A DNA stretch of 64,000 bases from JAHRAW01 sp965203265 (GCA_965203265.1 CBDBBV010000002.1:558001-622000); one strand, 5' to 3'. Positions 1 through 9,180 are shown, numbered from the stretch's first letter. The notes: a model not told the origin generated them from the letters alone. Made by a program: numbers and translations.

Positions 1-2
1 GC

Positions 3-707
3 GCCGTCGAGGCGCCGACCCTGACGCCAACCACGGCGGCGGCAGCGGTGGGCGAGCCGCGCATCCTCGATGAATTCCGCGCGAAACGGCTGCTGGCGCA
101 GGCCGGATTGCCGGTGGCGCCGTCTCTGCTGGTCGATTCTCCGGAATCTGCGGTGGCCGCCGCCGAGCAGTTGGGCCATCCGGTTGTGCTCAAATCTCTG
201 TCCGAGCACATCGCCCACAAAACCGAAGTGGGCGGGGTGGCGCTCGATCTGCGGGACGACGCGCACATTCGCCGGCAGGCGGCGCGAATGCTGGCCGGCG
301 CCGAGCGGCTTATGGTGGAAAAGATGATCGAGGGCGTGGTCGCCGAATTGCTCCTCGGAGTCGGCCATGATCGGCAATTCGGCCATTATTTCATCATCGG
401 TTTCGGCGGTACTCTGGTGGAATTGATCGGCGACCGCCGAATGCTGTTGCCGCCGCTCGACGAAGCTCAGCTCAGGCGCGCCCTCCACCGCCTTAAAACC
501 GCGCCGCTGCTACGCGGCTATCGCGGCCGACCCGCCGCCGACATCGACTCGGTGGTGCGCTGCGCCCTCGCCCTCGGCAGATTGGTGGAGAGCGGCGCGC
601 ACGGCATCATCGAGGTCGAAATCAACCCGTTGATGGTGAAGTCGGAAAACAAAGGCGCTATAGTCGCTGACGCATTACTGACCGTAGGAGGTGGACATGG
701 GAGATGA
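3..707 (+). CDS. NDP-forming acyl-CoA synthetase, C-terminal ATP-grasp part (5' end outside window)
   Basis: The visible part is the ATP-grasp domain of the NDP-forming acyl-CoA synthetase superfamily, which makes an acyl-CoA from a carboxylate, CoA and ATP. Visible family features are the stretch VVLKSLSEHIAHKTEVGGV, the phosphate/Mg-binding run FIIGFGGTLVELIGD, and EINPLMV near the end. There is a GTG at 48, but the frame is open back to base 3 and the CoA-binding domains are missing, so the gene almost certainly begins to the left. Its stop lies 11 bases inside the next gene (caiD-like), which indicates one operon. The substrate cannot be read from this part. The neighbours suggest acrylate, carnitine or another betaine-derived acid. 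Confidence 0.8.
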   Translation, partial: AVEAPTLTPTTAAAAVGEPRILDEFRAKRLLAQAGLPVAPSLLVDSPESAVAAAEQLGHPVVLKSLSEHIAHKTEVGGVALDLRDDAHIRRQAARMLAGAERLMVEKMIEGVVAELLLGVGHDRQFGHYFIIGFGGTLVELIGDRRMLLPPLDEAQLRRALHRLKTAPLLRGYRGRPAADIDSVVRCALALGRLVESGAHGIIEVEINPLMVKSENKGAIVADALLTVGGGHGR

Positions 708-1482
708 AGCGATACAGACGCGCGTCGACGGCGCCGTGCTCGAGGTGGTGTTGAACCGCCCCAAGGCCAACGCCATCGATGCGCCCACGAGCCGCAGGAT
801 GGGACAGGTGTTTGCCGAATTCCGCGATGATCCGAATTTGCGGGTGGCCATCATCACCGGCGGCGGCGAGAAATTTTTCAGTGCAGGATGGGACTTGAAG
901 GCGGCGGCGGCGGGCGAGCCGGCCGACGCCGACTTCGGCGTGGGCGGTTTCGGCGGCATTCAGGAATTGCCCGACTTGAACAAACCGATCATCGCCGCCA
1001 TCAACGGCATCGCCTGCGGCGGCGGCCTCGAACTGGCGCTTTCCGCCGACCTCATCGTCGCATCAAGGCACGCCAGCTTTGCCCTGCCGGAAATCAATGT
1101 GGGCACGCTGGCGGACGCCGCCACCATCAAACTGCCCAAGCGAATCCCCTGGCACATCGCCATGGAGATGTTGTTCACCGGTCGCTGGATGGACGCCGCC
1201 GAAGCGCACCGTTGGGGGTTGGTCAACGAGGTGGTTGCGGCGGACGGCCTGCTGCCGCGGGCGCGGGCGTTGGCCGACCTGTTGGCGCAGGGGCCGCCGC
1301 TGGTGTTTGCCGCCATCAAGGAATGCGTCCGCCTGACGGAAACCCTGTCCACCGAAGAATCTTTCGATCTGGTGTGCCGAGAACTACCTGCCACGGTGCG
1401 GCGGCTGTACGCCAGCGAGGATATGCTCGAGGGCACCCGAGCCTTCAGCGAAAAGCGCAAACCCGTGTGGCGGGGGCGGTAA
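697..1482 (+). CDS. caiD: CaiD-type enoyl-CoA hydratase (crotonobetainyl-CoA hydratase family)
   Basis: Crotonase-fold hydratase of 261 aa that adds water to an alpha,beta-unsaturated acyl-CoA. It follows Escherichia coli CaiD closely along its length: the segments RPKANAID, LRVAIITG and GEKFFSAGWDLKAA are nearly the same. Both catalytic glutamates are in place (E112 in GGGLELAL, E132 in FALPE), and the C-terminus FSEKRKPVWRGR is typical. The ATG at 697 is chosen over GTG 691 because AGGAGG at 686-691 sits 5 bases before it. It overlaps the upstream synthetase gene. The same fold also hydrates acryloyl-CoA (AcuH role), so the substrate may be crotonobetainyl-CoA or acryloyl-CoA. Confidence 0.85.
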   Translation: MGDEAIQTRVDGAVLEVVLNRPKANAIDAPTSRRMGQVFAEFRDDPNLRVAIITGGGEKFFSAGWDLKAAAAGEPADADFGVGGFGGIQELPDLNKPIIAAINGIACGGGLELALSADLIVASRHASFALPEINVGTLADAATIKLPKRIPWHIAMEMLFTGRWMDAAEAHRWGLVNEVVAADGLLPRARALADLLAQGPPLVFAAIKECVRLTETLSTEESFDLVCRELPATVRRLYASEDMLEGTRAFSEKRKPVWRGR

Positions 1483-1518
1483 TTTTCACCCACTTATCGG
1501 AGAATCGGAGAGACGAAA

Positions 1519-2775
1519 ATGAAAATGAACACGAACACGAACATGTCGGTGGGCAACATTCAGGCTCGCCAGCACGGCGCCATGGAATACAGCCGGGCGC
1601 CCACGGACCTCGACGCGGTCAGGAGATACCGCCTCGCCCGCATCAAGGAAAAACTCGTGCAGCTGGATTACGCCGGCATCCTGTTGTTCGATCAGATCAA
1701 TTGCCGCTATGCCTGCGACGCCACCAACATGCAGATATGGTGCGCCCACTACGAAACCCGCTGCGTTTTCATCGCCACCGACGGCCCCATGATCCTGTTC
1801 GATTACGGCCATTATCCGCATCTGGTCGAGGGCATTTCCACCATAGACGAATACCGCGTGCACCCATCCTTCTACTACTTCGCCGCCGGCTCGCGCAGCG
1901 CGGAGAAGGCCGGAGAATTCGGCGACATCATCGCCGATCTGATCACCCGATACGGCGGCGGCAACAGCAGATTGGCCATCGATCGCCTGTCCGACCTCGG
2001 CTGCGCGGCTCTTCGCGGCCACGGCATTTCCATTCACGACGGCCTCGAGGTCATGGAGCAGGCGCGCGCCATCAAGTCGCCGCAGGAAGTGATCCTCATG
2101 CAGGCGGCCATCAATGTGTGCGAAATCGCCCTGCGGCGGATGCGCGCGGCCACCTCGCCGGGTATGAGCGAAAACGCCCTGTGGGCCATCCTCCACCACG
2201 CCAACATCGAACACGGCGGCGAATGGATCGAAACTCGGCTACTGTCGTCCGGCTCGCGCACCTTCCCGTGGTTCCGCGAATCCTCCATGCGCCGCATTCA
2301 GCGGGGGGATCTGATCAGCATCGACACCGACCTCATCGGGCCCTACGGCTATTGCGCCGATATGTCGCGTTCCTGGGTGTGCGGCGAGAGCGCGCCGAAC
2401 GATCGGCAAAAGCGCATCTACGCACTCGCCTACGAGCAGATCCAATACAACAAACACCTACTCAAGGCGGGCATGACCTTCCGCGAAATCAGCGAAAAGG
2501 CATGGAAAATTCCGGATGAATTCGCCGATTACCGCTACAGCGTCCTCATGCACGGAGTCGGCCTCGCCGACGAATATCCGTCCATCAAGCACATACAGGA
2601 TTTCACCGATAAGGGCTACGACGGCGTGCTCGAGGAAAACATGACCTTGTGCGTGGAATCCTACATCGGCTCGCCGAGGAGCGGCGAAGGGGTGAAACTG
2701 GAAGAGCAGGTACTCATCTGCGCCGACGGCATCCGCCAACTGACCACCGACCCGCTGGAGACGGACTGGCTGTAG
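1519..2775 (+). CDS. dddP: M24-family metalloenzyme, DddP-type DMSP lyase candidate
   Basis: A 418-aa protein of the M24 (pita-bread) metallopeptidase fold. It carries segments characteristic of DddP, the DMSP lyase that splits dimethylsulfoniopropionate into dimethyl sulfide and acrylate: YACDATNMQIW, HGGEWIETRLLSSG, IDTDLIGPYG and LMHGVGLADEYP. Predicted metal ligands are D269, D271, D281, H345, E380 and E395, and D351 matches the proposed catalytic aspartate. From memory of the published Ruegeria DddP residues (D295, D297, D307, H371, E406, E421, D377), every one is offset by exactly 26, so spacing is fully conserved. GGAG at 1507-1510 precedes the ATG by 8 bases. A non-lyase Xaa-Pro peptidase-like role remains possible. 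Confidence 0.65.
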   Translation: MKMNTNTNMSVGNIQARQHGAMEYSRAPTDLDAVRRYRLARIKEKLVQLDYAGILLFDQINCRYACDATNMQIWCAHYETRCVFIATDGPMILFDYGHYPHLVEGISTIDEYRVHPSFYYFAAGSRSAEKAGEFGDIIADLITRYGGGNSRLAIDRLSDLGCAALRGHGISIHDGLEVMEQARAIKSPQEVILMQAAINVCEIALRRMRAATSPGMSENALWAILHHANIEHGGEWIETRLLSSGSRTFPWFRESSMRRIQRGDLISIDTDLIGPYGYCADMSRSWVCGESAPNDRQKRIYALAYEQIQYNKHLLKAGMTFREISEKAWKIPDEFADYRYSVLMHGVGLADEYPSIKHIQDFTDKGYDGVLEENMTLCVESYIGSPRSGEGVKLEEQVLICADGIRQLTTDPLETDWL

Positions 2776-2777
2776 CC

Positions 2778-4436
2778 GTGGCGGACGAAGGCTTCGACTA
2801 CATCATCATCGGCGCCGGCTCGGCCGGCTGTGTCCTCGCCAACCGCCTGAGCGAGGACGCGGATACAACCGTGCTACTACTCGAATACGGTGGCCGCGAC
2901 AACAGCATTTTCATCCAAATGCCGACGGCGCTGTCGATTCCGATGAACACCAAGCGATTCGCTTGGCAATTTCACACCGAGCCCGAGCCGGGGTTGGATG
3001 ATCGCCGAATGCACTGCCCGCGAGGGAAAGTCCTCGGCGGATCGTCCTCCATAAACGGCATGGTATATGTACGCGGCCACGCTCAGGATTTCGACGAATG
3101 GGCGGACGGCGGCGCCGCCGGTTGGGATTACCGCCATTGCCTACCGTACTTCAAGAAAGCCGACGACTGGAAATACGGCAGCGATGCCTACCGCAGTCAG
3201 GGCGGGCCGTTGAGCGTTACCAACGGCAACGAGATGCAGAACCCGCTGTATCGCGCATTCATCGAAGCCGGCGCGCAGGCCGGCTACCTGAAAACCGACG
3301 ACTACAACGGCCACCGACAGGAAGGATTCGGCCCCATGCACATGACCGTGCGCCGCGGAGTGCGCTGCTCCACCGCTAATGCCTACCTGAAACCGGCCAT
3401 GAAGCGGCGCAATCTAACTGTGCGCACGCGCGCCTTGATCGGCAAAATCCTGCTGCGCGGGGAGCGGGCGGTGGGGGTCGAATACGCCATCGGCGGCAAA
3501 ACCGTGCGGGCGAGCGCCCATCGCGAAGTGATTCTCAGCGCCGGCGCCATCGGCTCCCCCCAGTTGTTGCAGCGCTCCGGAATCGGGCCCGCCGCCGTGC
3601 TCGAAAACGCCGGAGTCGCGGTGCGCCACGACCTGCCCGGAGTCGGCGAAAACCTGCAGGATCACCTCGAATTCTATTTCCAATTCCGCTGCAAGCAGGC
3701 GATCACATTGAACGGCAAGCTCGGATTGCTCAGCAAATTCCTCATCGGCGCCCGCTGGTACTTCCTCAAATCCGGCCTCGGCGCCACCAACCACTTCGAA
3801 TCCTGCGCCTTCATCCGCTCCCGCCCCGGCATCGCCGCGCCGGACATCCAGTACCACTTCCTCCCCGGCGCCATGCGCTACGACGGCAGAGTTGCCTTCG
3901 CCGGTCACGGCTTTCAAGTGCATGTGGGCCACAACAAACCCGCCAGCCGCGGCCGAATACGCATCATCTCGCCGCGACCCCTCGACCACCCCTCGATCCG
4001 CTTCAACTACCTCACCGAGGAAGCGGATCGCGAAGGCTTCCGCCAATGCGTGCACCTGACGCGGGAAATCATCGCCCAAGCGGCCATGGCGCCGTATCGC
4101 GGGCGGGAAATTCAACCCGGCGAATCCGTTCGCAGCCAACGGCAAATAGACGCCTTCATCCGCCGCGCCGTGGAAAGCGCCTACCATCCGGCCTGCACCT
4201 GCAAGATGGGCGTCGATGAAATGGCGGTGGTAGATCCGCAAACCCGCCTACGCGGAATCGCCGGTTTGCGCGTGGTGGACGCCTCCATCTTCCCCACCAT
4301 CACCAACGGCAACCTCAACGCCCCCACCATCATGGCGGCGGAACGTTCCGCCGACCTCATCAAGGATCGGGGAATGCTACCGCCAAGCGAAGCCGAAACC
4401 GGTCTGGCGCAGGATTGGCGGCAACGGCAGCGCTGA
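2778..4436 (+). CDS. betA: GMC-family flavin oxidoreductase, choline dehydrogenase (BetA)-like
   Basis: FAD-dependent GMC oxidoreductase of 552 aa, the length of E. coli BetA. The dinucleotide fold FDYIIIGAGSAG lies at residues 6-17, the GMC signature RGKVLGGSSSINGMVYVRG follows, and the C-terminal half has VGENLQDHLEFY, the catalytic His region YHPACTCKMG (His near 470) and RVVDASIFP. The start is GTG 2778, two bases after the stop of the DddP-like gene; an open frame upstream only shadows that gene. Choline to betaine aldehyde is the family reaction. BetA-like DddA enzymes oxidise 3-hydroxypropionate in DMSP catabolism, which would suit this operon. The sequence alone does not decide between them. 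Confidence 0.8.
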   Translation: MADEGFDYIIIGAGSAGCVLANRLSEDADTTVLLLEYGGRDNSIFIQMPTALSIPMNTKRFAWQFHTEPEPGLDDRRMHCPRGKVLGGSSSINGMVYVRGHAQDFDEWADGGAAGWDYRHCLPYFKKADDWKYGSDAYRSQGGPLSVTNGNEMQNPLYRAFIEAGAQAGYLKTDDYNGHRQEGFGPMHMTVRRGVRCSTANAYLKPAMKRRNLTVRTRALIGKILLRGERAVGVEYAIGGKTVRASAHREVILSAGAIGSPQLLQRSGIGPAAVLENAGVAVRHDLPGVGENLQDHLEFYFQFRCKQAITLNGKLGLLSKFLIGARWYFLKSGLGATNHFESCAFIRSRPGIAAPDIQYHFLPGAMRYDGRVAFAGHGFQVHVGHNKPASRGRIRIISPRPLDHPSIRFNYLTEEADREGFRQCVHLTREIIAQAAMAPYRGREIQPGESVRSQRQIDAFIRRAVESAYHPACTCKMGVDEMAVVDPQTRLRGIAGLRVVDASIFPTITNGNLNAPTIMAAERSADLIKDRGMLPPSEAETGLAQDWRQRQR

Positions 4437-4538
4437 GGTGTCCCGGTTTCCCGCTTCCGGTGGCGAATCGCGGACAGTGCGGCTATACTCCCCGCCAGAG
4501 TGCAATCCGTGCAATCCGCGACAGCTGAGACAGTAGAT

Positions 4539-5588
4539 ATGGTCGTCACCGTGGTTCAACAGTGCTTCAACGATGCTCCCCATAGCGGGCTTGGGCGAGA
4601 AAAATTCGGGCGGCGTTTTCTGGCGATTTGCCGGATGGGGGTTGCCCTGTTGTTCCTGTGCGCCTTCGCGGGACACGCCGACCAGTCGGTGGTTGCTCCC
4701 GTCCCCGTCCCCGAATTCGACGCGCTCGCCACCCTTGATCCGCTACAACCCCCCCAGCAATCTTCCGGAGTGAGACTCGAGCGGGTGCGCGCCGTGTGGG
4801 CGGGCAGGCGCGGCACCCTCGCCGTGGGTAAGGATTGGAGCAACTTTCAGGATTTCCCCCTGCTCACGGAAGGCAATGGCGGCGCGTCCACCTACGCCGC
4901 CCCGCTGCTCGGCGAGAATTCGACCACGGAGCAGATTACCTGGAATGGCCGCAATGGATTTTCCGTTTCCCTCGAAGAGCCCGGCGACGGCGCGGCGGCG
5001 GCCAACGACAACATCGAATCGCTACAGGCGCTGGCGGACGGTTCGCCCAGTTTGATCGTGTCGTGGCAGGGTGGGGAGGCCGACGAAGCGGGGCAATACA
5101 AGGTGTCGGCTCTCGGCAGGAGGCTGGACTTGAAGGGCGCGCACAACGGCGTGGCCGTGGATGACAGCAAGTTGGGATGGGGGGTGAATCTCGCCGGCGG
5201 TTGGCGATTCGGCGATCTGTTCGCCGCGCTCAGCGTTACGCTGGGCAACGGCATCGACAGCCTCATCCTGAAGCGTTTCGGCAGCGATGTGGCGGTGTCG
5301 TCCTCGGGGCAGGCGAAAACGCTGGAATCCATCAGCATTTTGCCGCGCCTGAGTTACAGCCTGAACAAGCACTCGAATTTCCATATCGAGCTGGGCCGCT
5401 ACCAAGCCGGAGAAGACGGTGAGGAGGTTACCGGCATCGACACGCTGGACACCATCAATCTCGGTTACACCTGGAGTCCGTGGCCGAGCGCCGAATTCGA
5501 GGTTGAGGTGGTCGGCCAGAATCTCGAGGGAACGCTGGGCGGCGAGGATTCCACCGCCATTCAAGTCGGCGCGAAAAAGCGCTTTTGA
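4539..5588 (+). CDS. Putative outer-membrane beta-barrel (porin-like) protein
   Basis: I do not recognise a named family with certainty. The N-terminal region has a basic stretch and a hydrophobic run ending in FLCAFAGHADQ, a plausible signal peptide cleaved after GHA. The mature part is rich in alternating polar and aromatic strands and short Gly/Asp turns (for example WGVNLAGGWRFGDLFAAL and INLGYTWSPW), and the protein ends in KKRF. A terminal Phe after an amphipathic strand is the usual signal for outer-membrane assembly. Fewer strands are visible than in a classical 16-strand porin. The start is uncertain: GTG 4500, ATG 4539 and ATG 4635 are all in frame. It is probably separate from the betA operon. 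Confidence 0.55.
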   Translation: MVVTVVQQCFNDAPHSGLGREKFGRRFLAICRMGVALLFLCAFAGHADQSVVAPVPVPEFDALATLDPLQPPQQSSGVRLERVRAVWAGRRGTLAVGKDWSNFQDFPLLTEGNGGASTYAAPLLGENSTTEQITWNGRNGFSVSLEEPGDGAAAANDNIESLQALADGSPSLIVSWQGGEADEAGQYKVSALGRRLDLKGAHNGVAVDDSKLGWGVNLAGGWRFGDLFAALSVTLGNGIDSLILKRFGSDVAVSSSGQAKTLESISILPRLSYSLNKHSNFHIELGRYQAGEDGEEVTGIDTLDTINLGYTWSPWPSAEFEVEVVGQNLEGTLGGEDSTAIQVGAKKRF

Positions 5589-5624
5589 TGTTTCCTTTCC
5601 GCTAGGCGGCTATGGCGATTATGG

Positions 5625-7226
5625 CTAGCCGATTGCCGGAATTTCCCCGTAACGTCTACTGAACCGCTGGGGCGCCGCCGGTGCCGGCGTTGCTACCGGT
5701 GTCGTTGCCGGCGTTGTTGCCGGTGCTACTCGGTTACGGTGGTTTTCCTTTTCCGCGGGCGCAGGCGGCATCCTTCTCGGTGGTTTTTCGGGGGGTTCGC
5801 TCGGCGGTAAATCGGGTTGCACAGCGACAGCGGATGGTTCGGGTGAACGGCTATCCTCGTTGTCGATATCCCACGGCGGCGTTTGCTCGGCGACGGTTGC
5901 GGCTGGCGAAATCGGTGCGCGCTCGTGTCCGTGAATGGCTTGGTCGGCGTTCTGCCGGGCGTCGGCGGGAGGCGAAATCGGTGCGCGCCCGCGCCCGTGA
6001 ATTCCCCGTCCCCTTCGCTCCCTCGTCGAGGATGGCGCCGACGCCGGATGAATTGCCGCCAGCAGAGCCGGCTCGATATCCCGGCGCGGCAGCGGGTGGC
6101 CGATGGCTTCCTCGATATCCATGATGGAATACGCATAGCGCTCGCACACGAAACTGATCGCCTCGCCGCTGGCGCCGGCGCGGGCGGTGCGGCCGATGCG
6201 GTGAATGTAGTCGTCGGCGTCCTGCGGTAGGTCGAAATTGTAGACATGGGTAACATCCGGTATATGCAGCCCGCGCGCGGCCACATCGGTGGCCACCAAT
6301 ACCTTGTATTTCCCGCTCTTGAACGATTCGAGCAATTTTTCCCGCTTGTGCTGGGGCACATCGCCGGACAGGGCGCCGTTGCCGATGCCGTTGGCGGAGA
6401 GGGTGGCGGCGACTTTCTCGACTCCGTGGCGGGTGTTGACGAATACCAGAATGCGCTCGTGATTGTCGCGTTTCAGCAAGTTGACCAGCAGGGGAAACTT
6501 TTCCTCTTCCGCCGGATAGAAACTGTATTCGGTAATCTGCTCGACCACCACGGCGTCGCTTTCGATCTTGATCTCCTCGGGATTGTTCATATGCTCGTAG
6601 GCCAACTCCATCACCTTGAACGACAAAGTCGCGGAAAACAGCAGATTGAGGCGGTGGTTCGCCGACGGCATGCGCCTGAGCAGGAAGCGAATATCCTTGA
6701 TGAAGCCCAGATCGAACATTCGGTCGGCCTCGTCCAGCACCGCCACCTGAGCGTGCCTGAGGTCGTACAAGCCCTGTTTGTAGAAATCGATGAGGCGGCC
6801 CGGGGTGCCGACCAGAATATCCGCGCCGGCCGCCAGCATGGTCTTTTGCTGATCGTAGCCGGTTCCGCCGTACACCAAGCCGAGGGCGAGGCCGGTGTGC
6901 CTCGACAACATTTCCGCGTCCCGGTAAATCTGGATGGCCAATTCTCGCGTCGGCGCGAGAATCAGCGCTCGCGGCTCGGTCGCTCGGCGCTCGGGCTGCG
7001 CCGGGTGAGTCAGCAGATAATGGCAGCAGGCCAGCAGGAAGGCGACGGTCTTGCCGGTGCCGGTCTGGGCTTGCCCGGCGACATCCTTGCCGGCGAGCGC
7101 GGACGGCAGGCAGGCCGCCTGAATCGGCGTGCAGTGGACAAAATCTGCATCCCGCAAGCCTTGTTGCAGGGATTCCACCAGCGGAAAATCCGTAAATCGT
7201 TGATCGGTAAGATGTTTTTGCGTCAT
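5625..7226 (-). CDS. rhlB: DEAD-box ATP-dependent RNA helicase RhlB
   Basis: DEAD-box helicase of 533 aa. From the start it matches RhlB: MTQKHLTDQRFTDFPL, the Q-motif FVHCTPIQ, motif I AQTGTGKT, motif II DEAD (VAVLDEADRMFDLGF), SAT (LLFSATLS) and HRIGRTARAG. In E. coli RhlB unwinds RNA for the degradosome. The ATG at 7226 is chosen because homology begins there; the extra upstream residues do not fit. It is divergent from trxA-rho, the same layout as in enterobacteria. It is about 110 residues longer than E. coli RhlB (421 aa): the tail is Arg/Pro/Ala-rich and contains an internal repeat with the core RAPISP. Confidence 0.93.
   Translation of the reverse strand: MTQKHLTDQRFTDFPLVESLQQGLRDADFVHCTPIQAACLPSALAGKDVAGQAQTGTGKTVAFLLACCHYLLTHPAQPERRATEPRALILAPTRELAIQIYRDAEMLSRHTGLALGLVYGGTGYDQQKTMLAAGADILVGTPGRLIDFYKQGLYDLRHAQVAVLDEADRMFDLGFIKDIRFLLRRMPSANHRLNLLFSATLSFKVMELAYEHMNNPEEIKIESDAVVVEQITEYSFYPAEEEKFPLLVNLLKRDNHERILVFVNTRHGVEKVAATLSANGIGNGALSGDVPQHKREKLLESFKSGKYKVLVATDVAARGLHIPDVTHVYNFDLPQDADDYIHRIGRTARAGASGEAISFVCERYAYSIMDIEEAIGHPLPRRDIEPALLAAIHPASAPSSTRERRGRGIHGRGRAPISPPADARQNADQAIHGHERAPISPAATVAEQTPPWDIDNEDSRSPEPSAVAVQPDLPPSEPPEKPPRRMPPAPAEKENHRNRVAPATTPATTPVATPAPAAPQRFSRRYGEIPAIG
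5905..6001. repeat. Direct repeat inside the rhlB tail
   Basis: The 18-mer GGCGAAATCGGTGCGCGC occurs at 5905 and again at 5971, a period of 66 bases, and similarity continues for about 31 bases. On the coding (minus) strand this gives two copies of an approximately 22-residue unit with the core RAPISP. The copy number is low, so this is a duplication rather than an array. Confidence 0.8.
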
Positions 7227-7356
7227 AACTTGGTTGATTGCGGCGCGCTCGGCGTTTGGCCGGTCGCATGAATTATTTTCATCGAAATACTTGATTCGCC
7301 GTTCCACTCATTGCATAGTTCGCCTCATTCCCACCCGACAACGGAACCGCCCCACC

Positions 7357-7698
7357 ATGTCTTCCAAAATCGTGCATATTACCGATGAATCCTTCGAGGA
7401 CGAAGTACTCAATGCACATGGCGCAGTGCTCATCGATTACTGGGCGGAGTGGTGCGGCCCCTGCAAGATGATCGCGCCCATTCTGGATGAACTGGCCGAG
7501 GAATATGGCGAGAGAGTGAAAATCGTCAAACTCAATATCGATGAAAATCCGGAAACGCCGCCGAAATACGGAATTCGCAGCATTCCAACCCTGATGCTCT
7601 TCAAGGATGGCAATGTGGAAGCCACCAAGGTCGGCGCGGTGTCGAAATCCCAACTGGCGGACTTCATTGAACAAAATGTCGGCGGCCACGCATTATAG
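7357..7698 (+). CDS. trxA: Thioredoxin 1
   Basis: Cytoplasmic thioredoxin of 113 aa that reduces protein disulfides. The active site WAEWCGPCK, the cis-Pro segment IRSIPTLMLFKDG and the C-terminal helix SQLADFIEQN are all present. ATG 7357 is chosen because MSSKIVHITDESF is the normal thioredoxin N-terminus; the open frame further upstream is not homologous. It is divergent from rhlB across about 130 bases and followed by rho, the enterobacterial order. Its reductase trxB is also in this window (48081-49034, minus strand). Confidence 0.96.
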   Translation: MSSKIVHITDESFEDEVLNAHGAVLIDYWAEWCGPCKMIAPILDELAEEYGERVKIVKLNIDENPETPPKYGIRSIPTLMLFKDGNVEATKVGAVSKSQLADFIEQNVGGHAL

Positions 7699-7915
7699 CG
7701 GAAAAATCGGGTGATTTTCGCCCGCCGCCGTGCGTTGCCGGTGTACATTCGCGGCGAAGCGGTTTATCATTCGCCTCGCAGTCGTTTCCGGCTGTAACAT
7801 GCCGAGACAAACCCCTAATACCCCTTGATCGCATTCTCATCCTGATTGCGCCCTTGTTTCCCCCCTGCGTTTCCCGCAGGCCAACCCCAACCGTTTGCAA
7901 CCACAACCCATCATA

Positions 7916-9178
7916 ATGGCCATAAGTCTCACTGAACTCAAATCCAAATCCCCCACGGAACTGGTGGAAACGGCGCGCGAATTGCGCCTCGACAACATCA
8001 CCCGCCTGCGCAAGCAGGATCAGATCTTCTCCATCCTCAAGGCGCAGGCGCGTCAGGGGGAGCAAATCAAGGGAGAAGGGGTGGCGGAAATCCTGCAGGA
8101 CGGATTCGGCTTCCTGCGCTCGGCGAAGTCCTCCTACCTCGCCGGGCCGGATGATATCTACATGTCGTCCAGCCAGATTCGGCGTTTCAGCCTGCGCACC
8201 GGCGACACGGTTTCCGGCCTGATTCGCCCACCGAAGGACTCGGAGCGATATTTCGCCCTGCTGAAGGTCGAGGAAATCAATTCCCTGTCTCCGGAGGAAG
8301 CCCGCCGCAAGATTCTGTTCGAGAACCTCACCCCGCTGCATCCGGATGAACGCCTCCAACTGGAACGGGAAAACGGCTCCACCGAGGACTTGACCGGGCG
8401 AGTCATCGACCTCGTGGCGCCCATCGGCAAGGGGCAGCGCGGCTTGATCGTGTCCGCGCCGAAAACCGGCAAAACCGTGATGTTGCAGCAGATCGCCAGA
8501 TCCATCACCGCCATCAACCCCGAGGTAGTGCTGATGGTGCTGCTCATCGACGAGCGCCCGGAAGAAGTGACGGAAATGGTGCGCACCGTGCGCGGCGAAG
8601 TGGTGTCCTCGACCTTCGACGAGCCCGCGGCTCGCCATGTACAGGTCGCCGAAATGGTGATCGAGAAAGCCAAGCGGCTGGTCGAGCACAAGAAGGACGT
8701 AGTCATTCTGCTCGACTCCATCACCCGCTTGGCGCGCGCCTACAACACCGTCGCCCCGGCTTCGGGAAAGGTGCTGACCGGCGGCGTGGACGCCAACGCG
8801 CTGCAACGCCCGAAACGCTTCTTCGGCGCGGCGCGCAACATCGAGGAGGGCGGCAGTTTGACCATTCTGGCGACCGCGCTGATCGACACCGGATCGAAGA
8901 TGGACGATGTCATCTACGAGGAATTCAAGGGCACCGGCAATCTGGAAATCCACCTCGACCGACGCATCTCGGAAAAGCGCGTCTATCCGGCCATCAACAT
9001 CAACCGCTCCGGCACCCGCCGGGAGGAATTGCTCACCGATGCGGCCGACTTGCAGAAGATCTGGCTGTTACGCAAACTGCTGCACCCCATGGACGACCTG
9101 CAAGCGGTGGAATTCCTCCTCGACAAACTCAAGGCGACCAAGTCCAACGGGGAATTCATCAAGTCCATGAATCGTTGA
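7916..9178 (+). CDS. rho: Transcription termination factor Rho
   Basis: Hexameric RNA-dependent ATPase/helicase of 420 aa (E. coli 419). It starts MAISLTELKSK and contains the Rho N-terminal/cold-shock RNA-binding region GVAEILQDGFGFLRS, the Walker A VSAPKTGKT, the Walker B region VVILLDSITRLARAYN, and the R-loop region with SGKVLTGGVDANAL. The ATG at 7916 is preferred to an upstream in-frame start because it matches the family N-terminus. The 217-base spacer from trxA may hold its leader; a small hairpin (AAAATC/GATTTT at 7703-7718) is the only structure I can see there. Rho commonly autoregulates, but no attenuator can be assigned from the sequence. Confidence 0.97.
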   Translation: MAISLTELKSKSPTELVETARELRLDNITRLRKQDQIFSILKAQARQGEQIKGEGVAEILQDGFGFLRSAKSSYLAGPDDIYMSSSQIRRFSLRTGDTVSGLIRPPKDSERYFALLKVEEINSLSPEEARRKILFENLTPLHPDERLQLERENGSTEDLTGRVIDLVAPIGKGQRGLIVSAPKTGKTVMLQQIARSITAINPEVVLMVLLIDERPEEVTEMVRTVRGEVVSSTFDEPAARHVQVAEMVIEKAKRLVEHKKDVVILLDSITRLARAYNTVAPASGKVLTGGVDANALQRPKRFFGAARNIEEGGSLTILATALIDTGSKMDDVIYEEFKGTGNLEIHLDRRISEKRVYPAININRSGTRREELLTDAADLQKIWLLRKLLHPMDDLQAVEFLLDKLKATKSNGEFIKSMNR

Positions 9179-9180
9179 TC

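Noticed and set aside
2773..2786. The same TAGCCGTGGC junction before betA (2773) and before mltG (56650)
   Set aside because: Ten shared bases at two stop-GTG junctions are explained by chance and codon bias (GTG GCN GAC start). No further similarity is seen.
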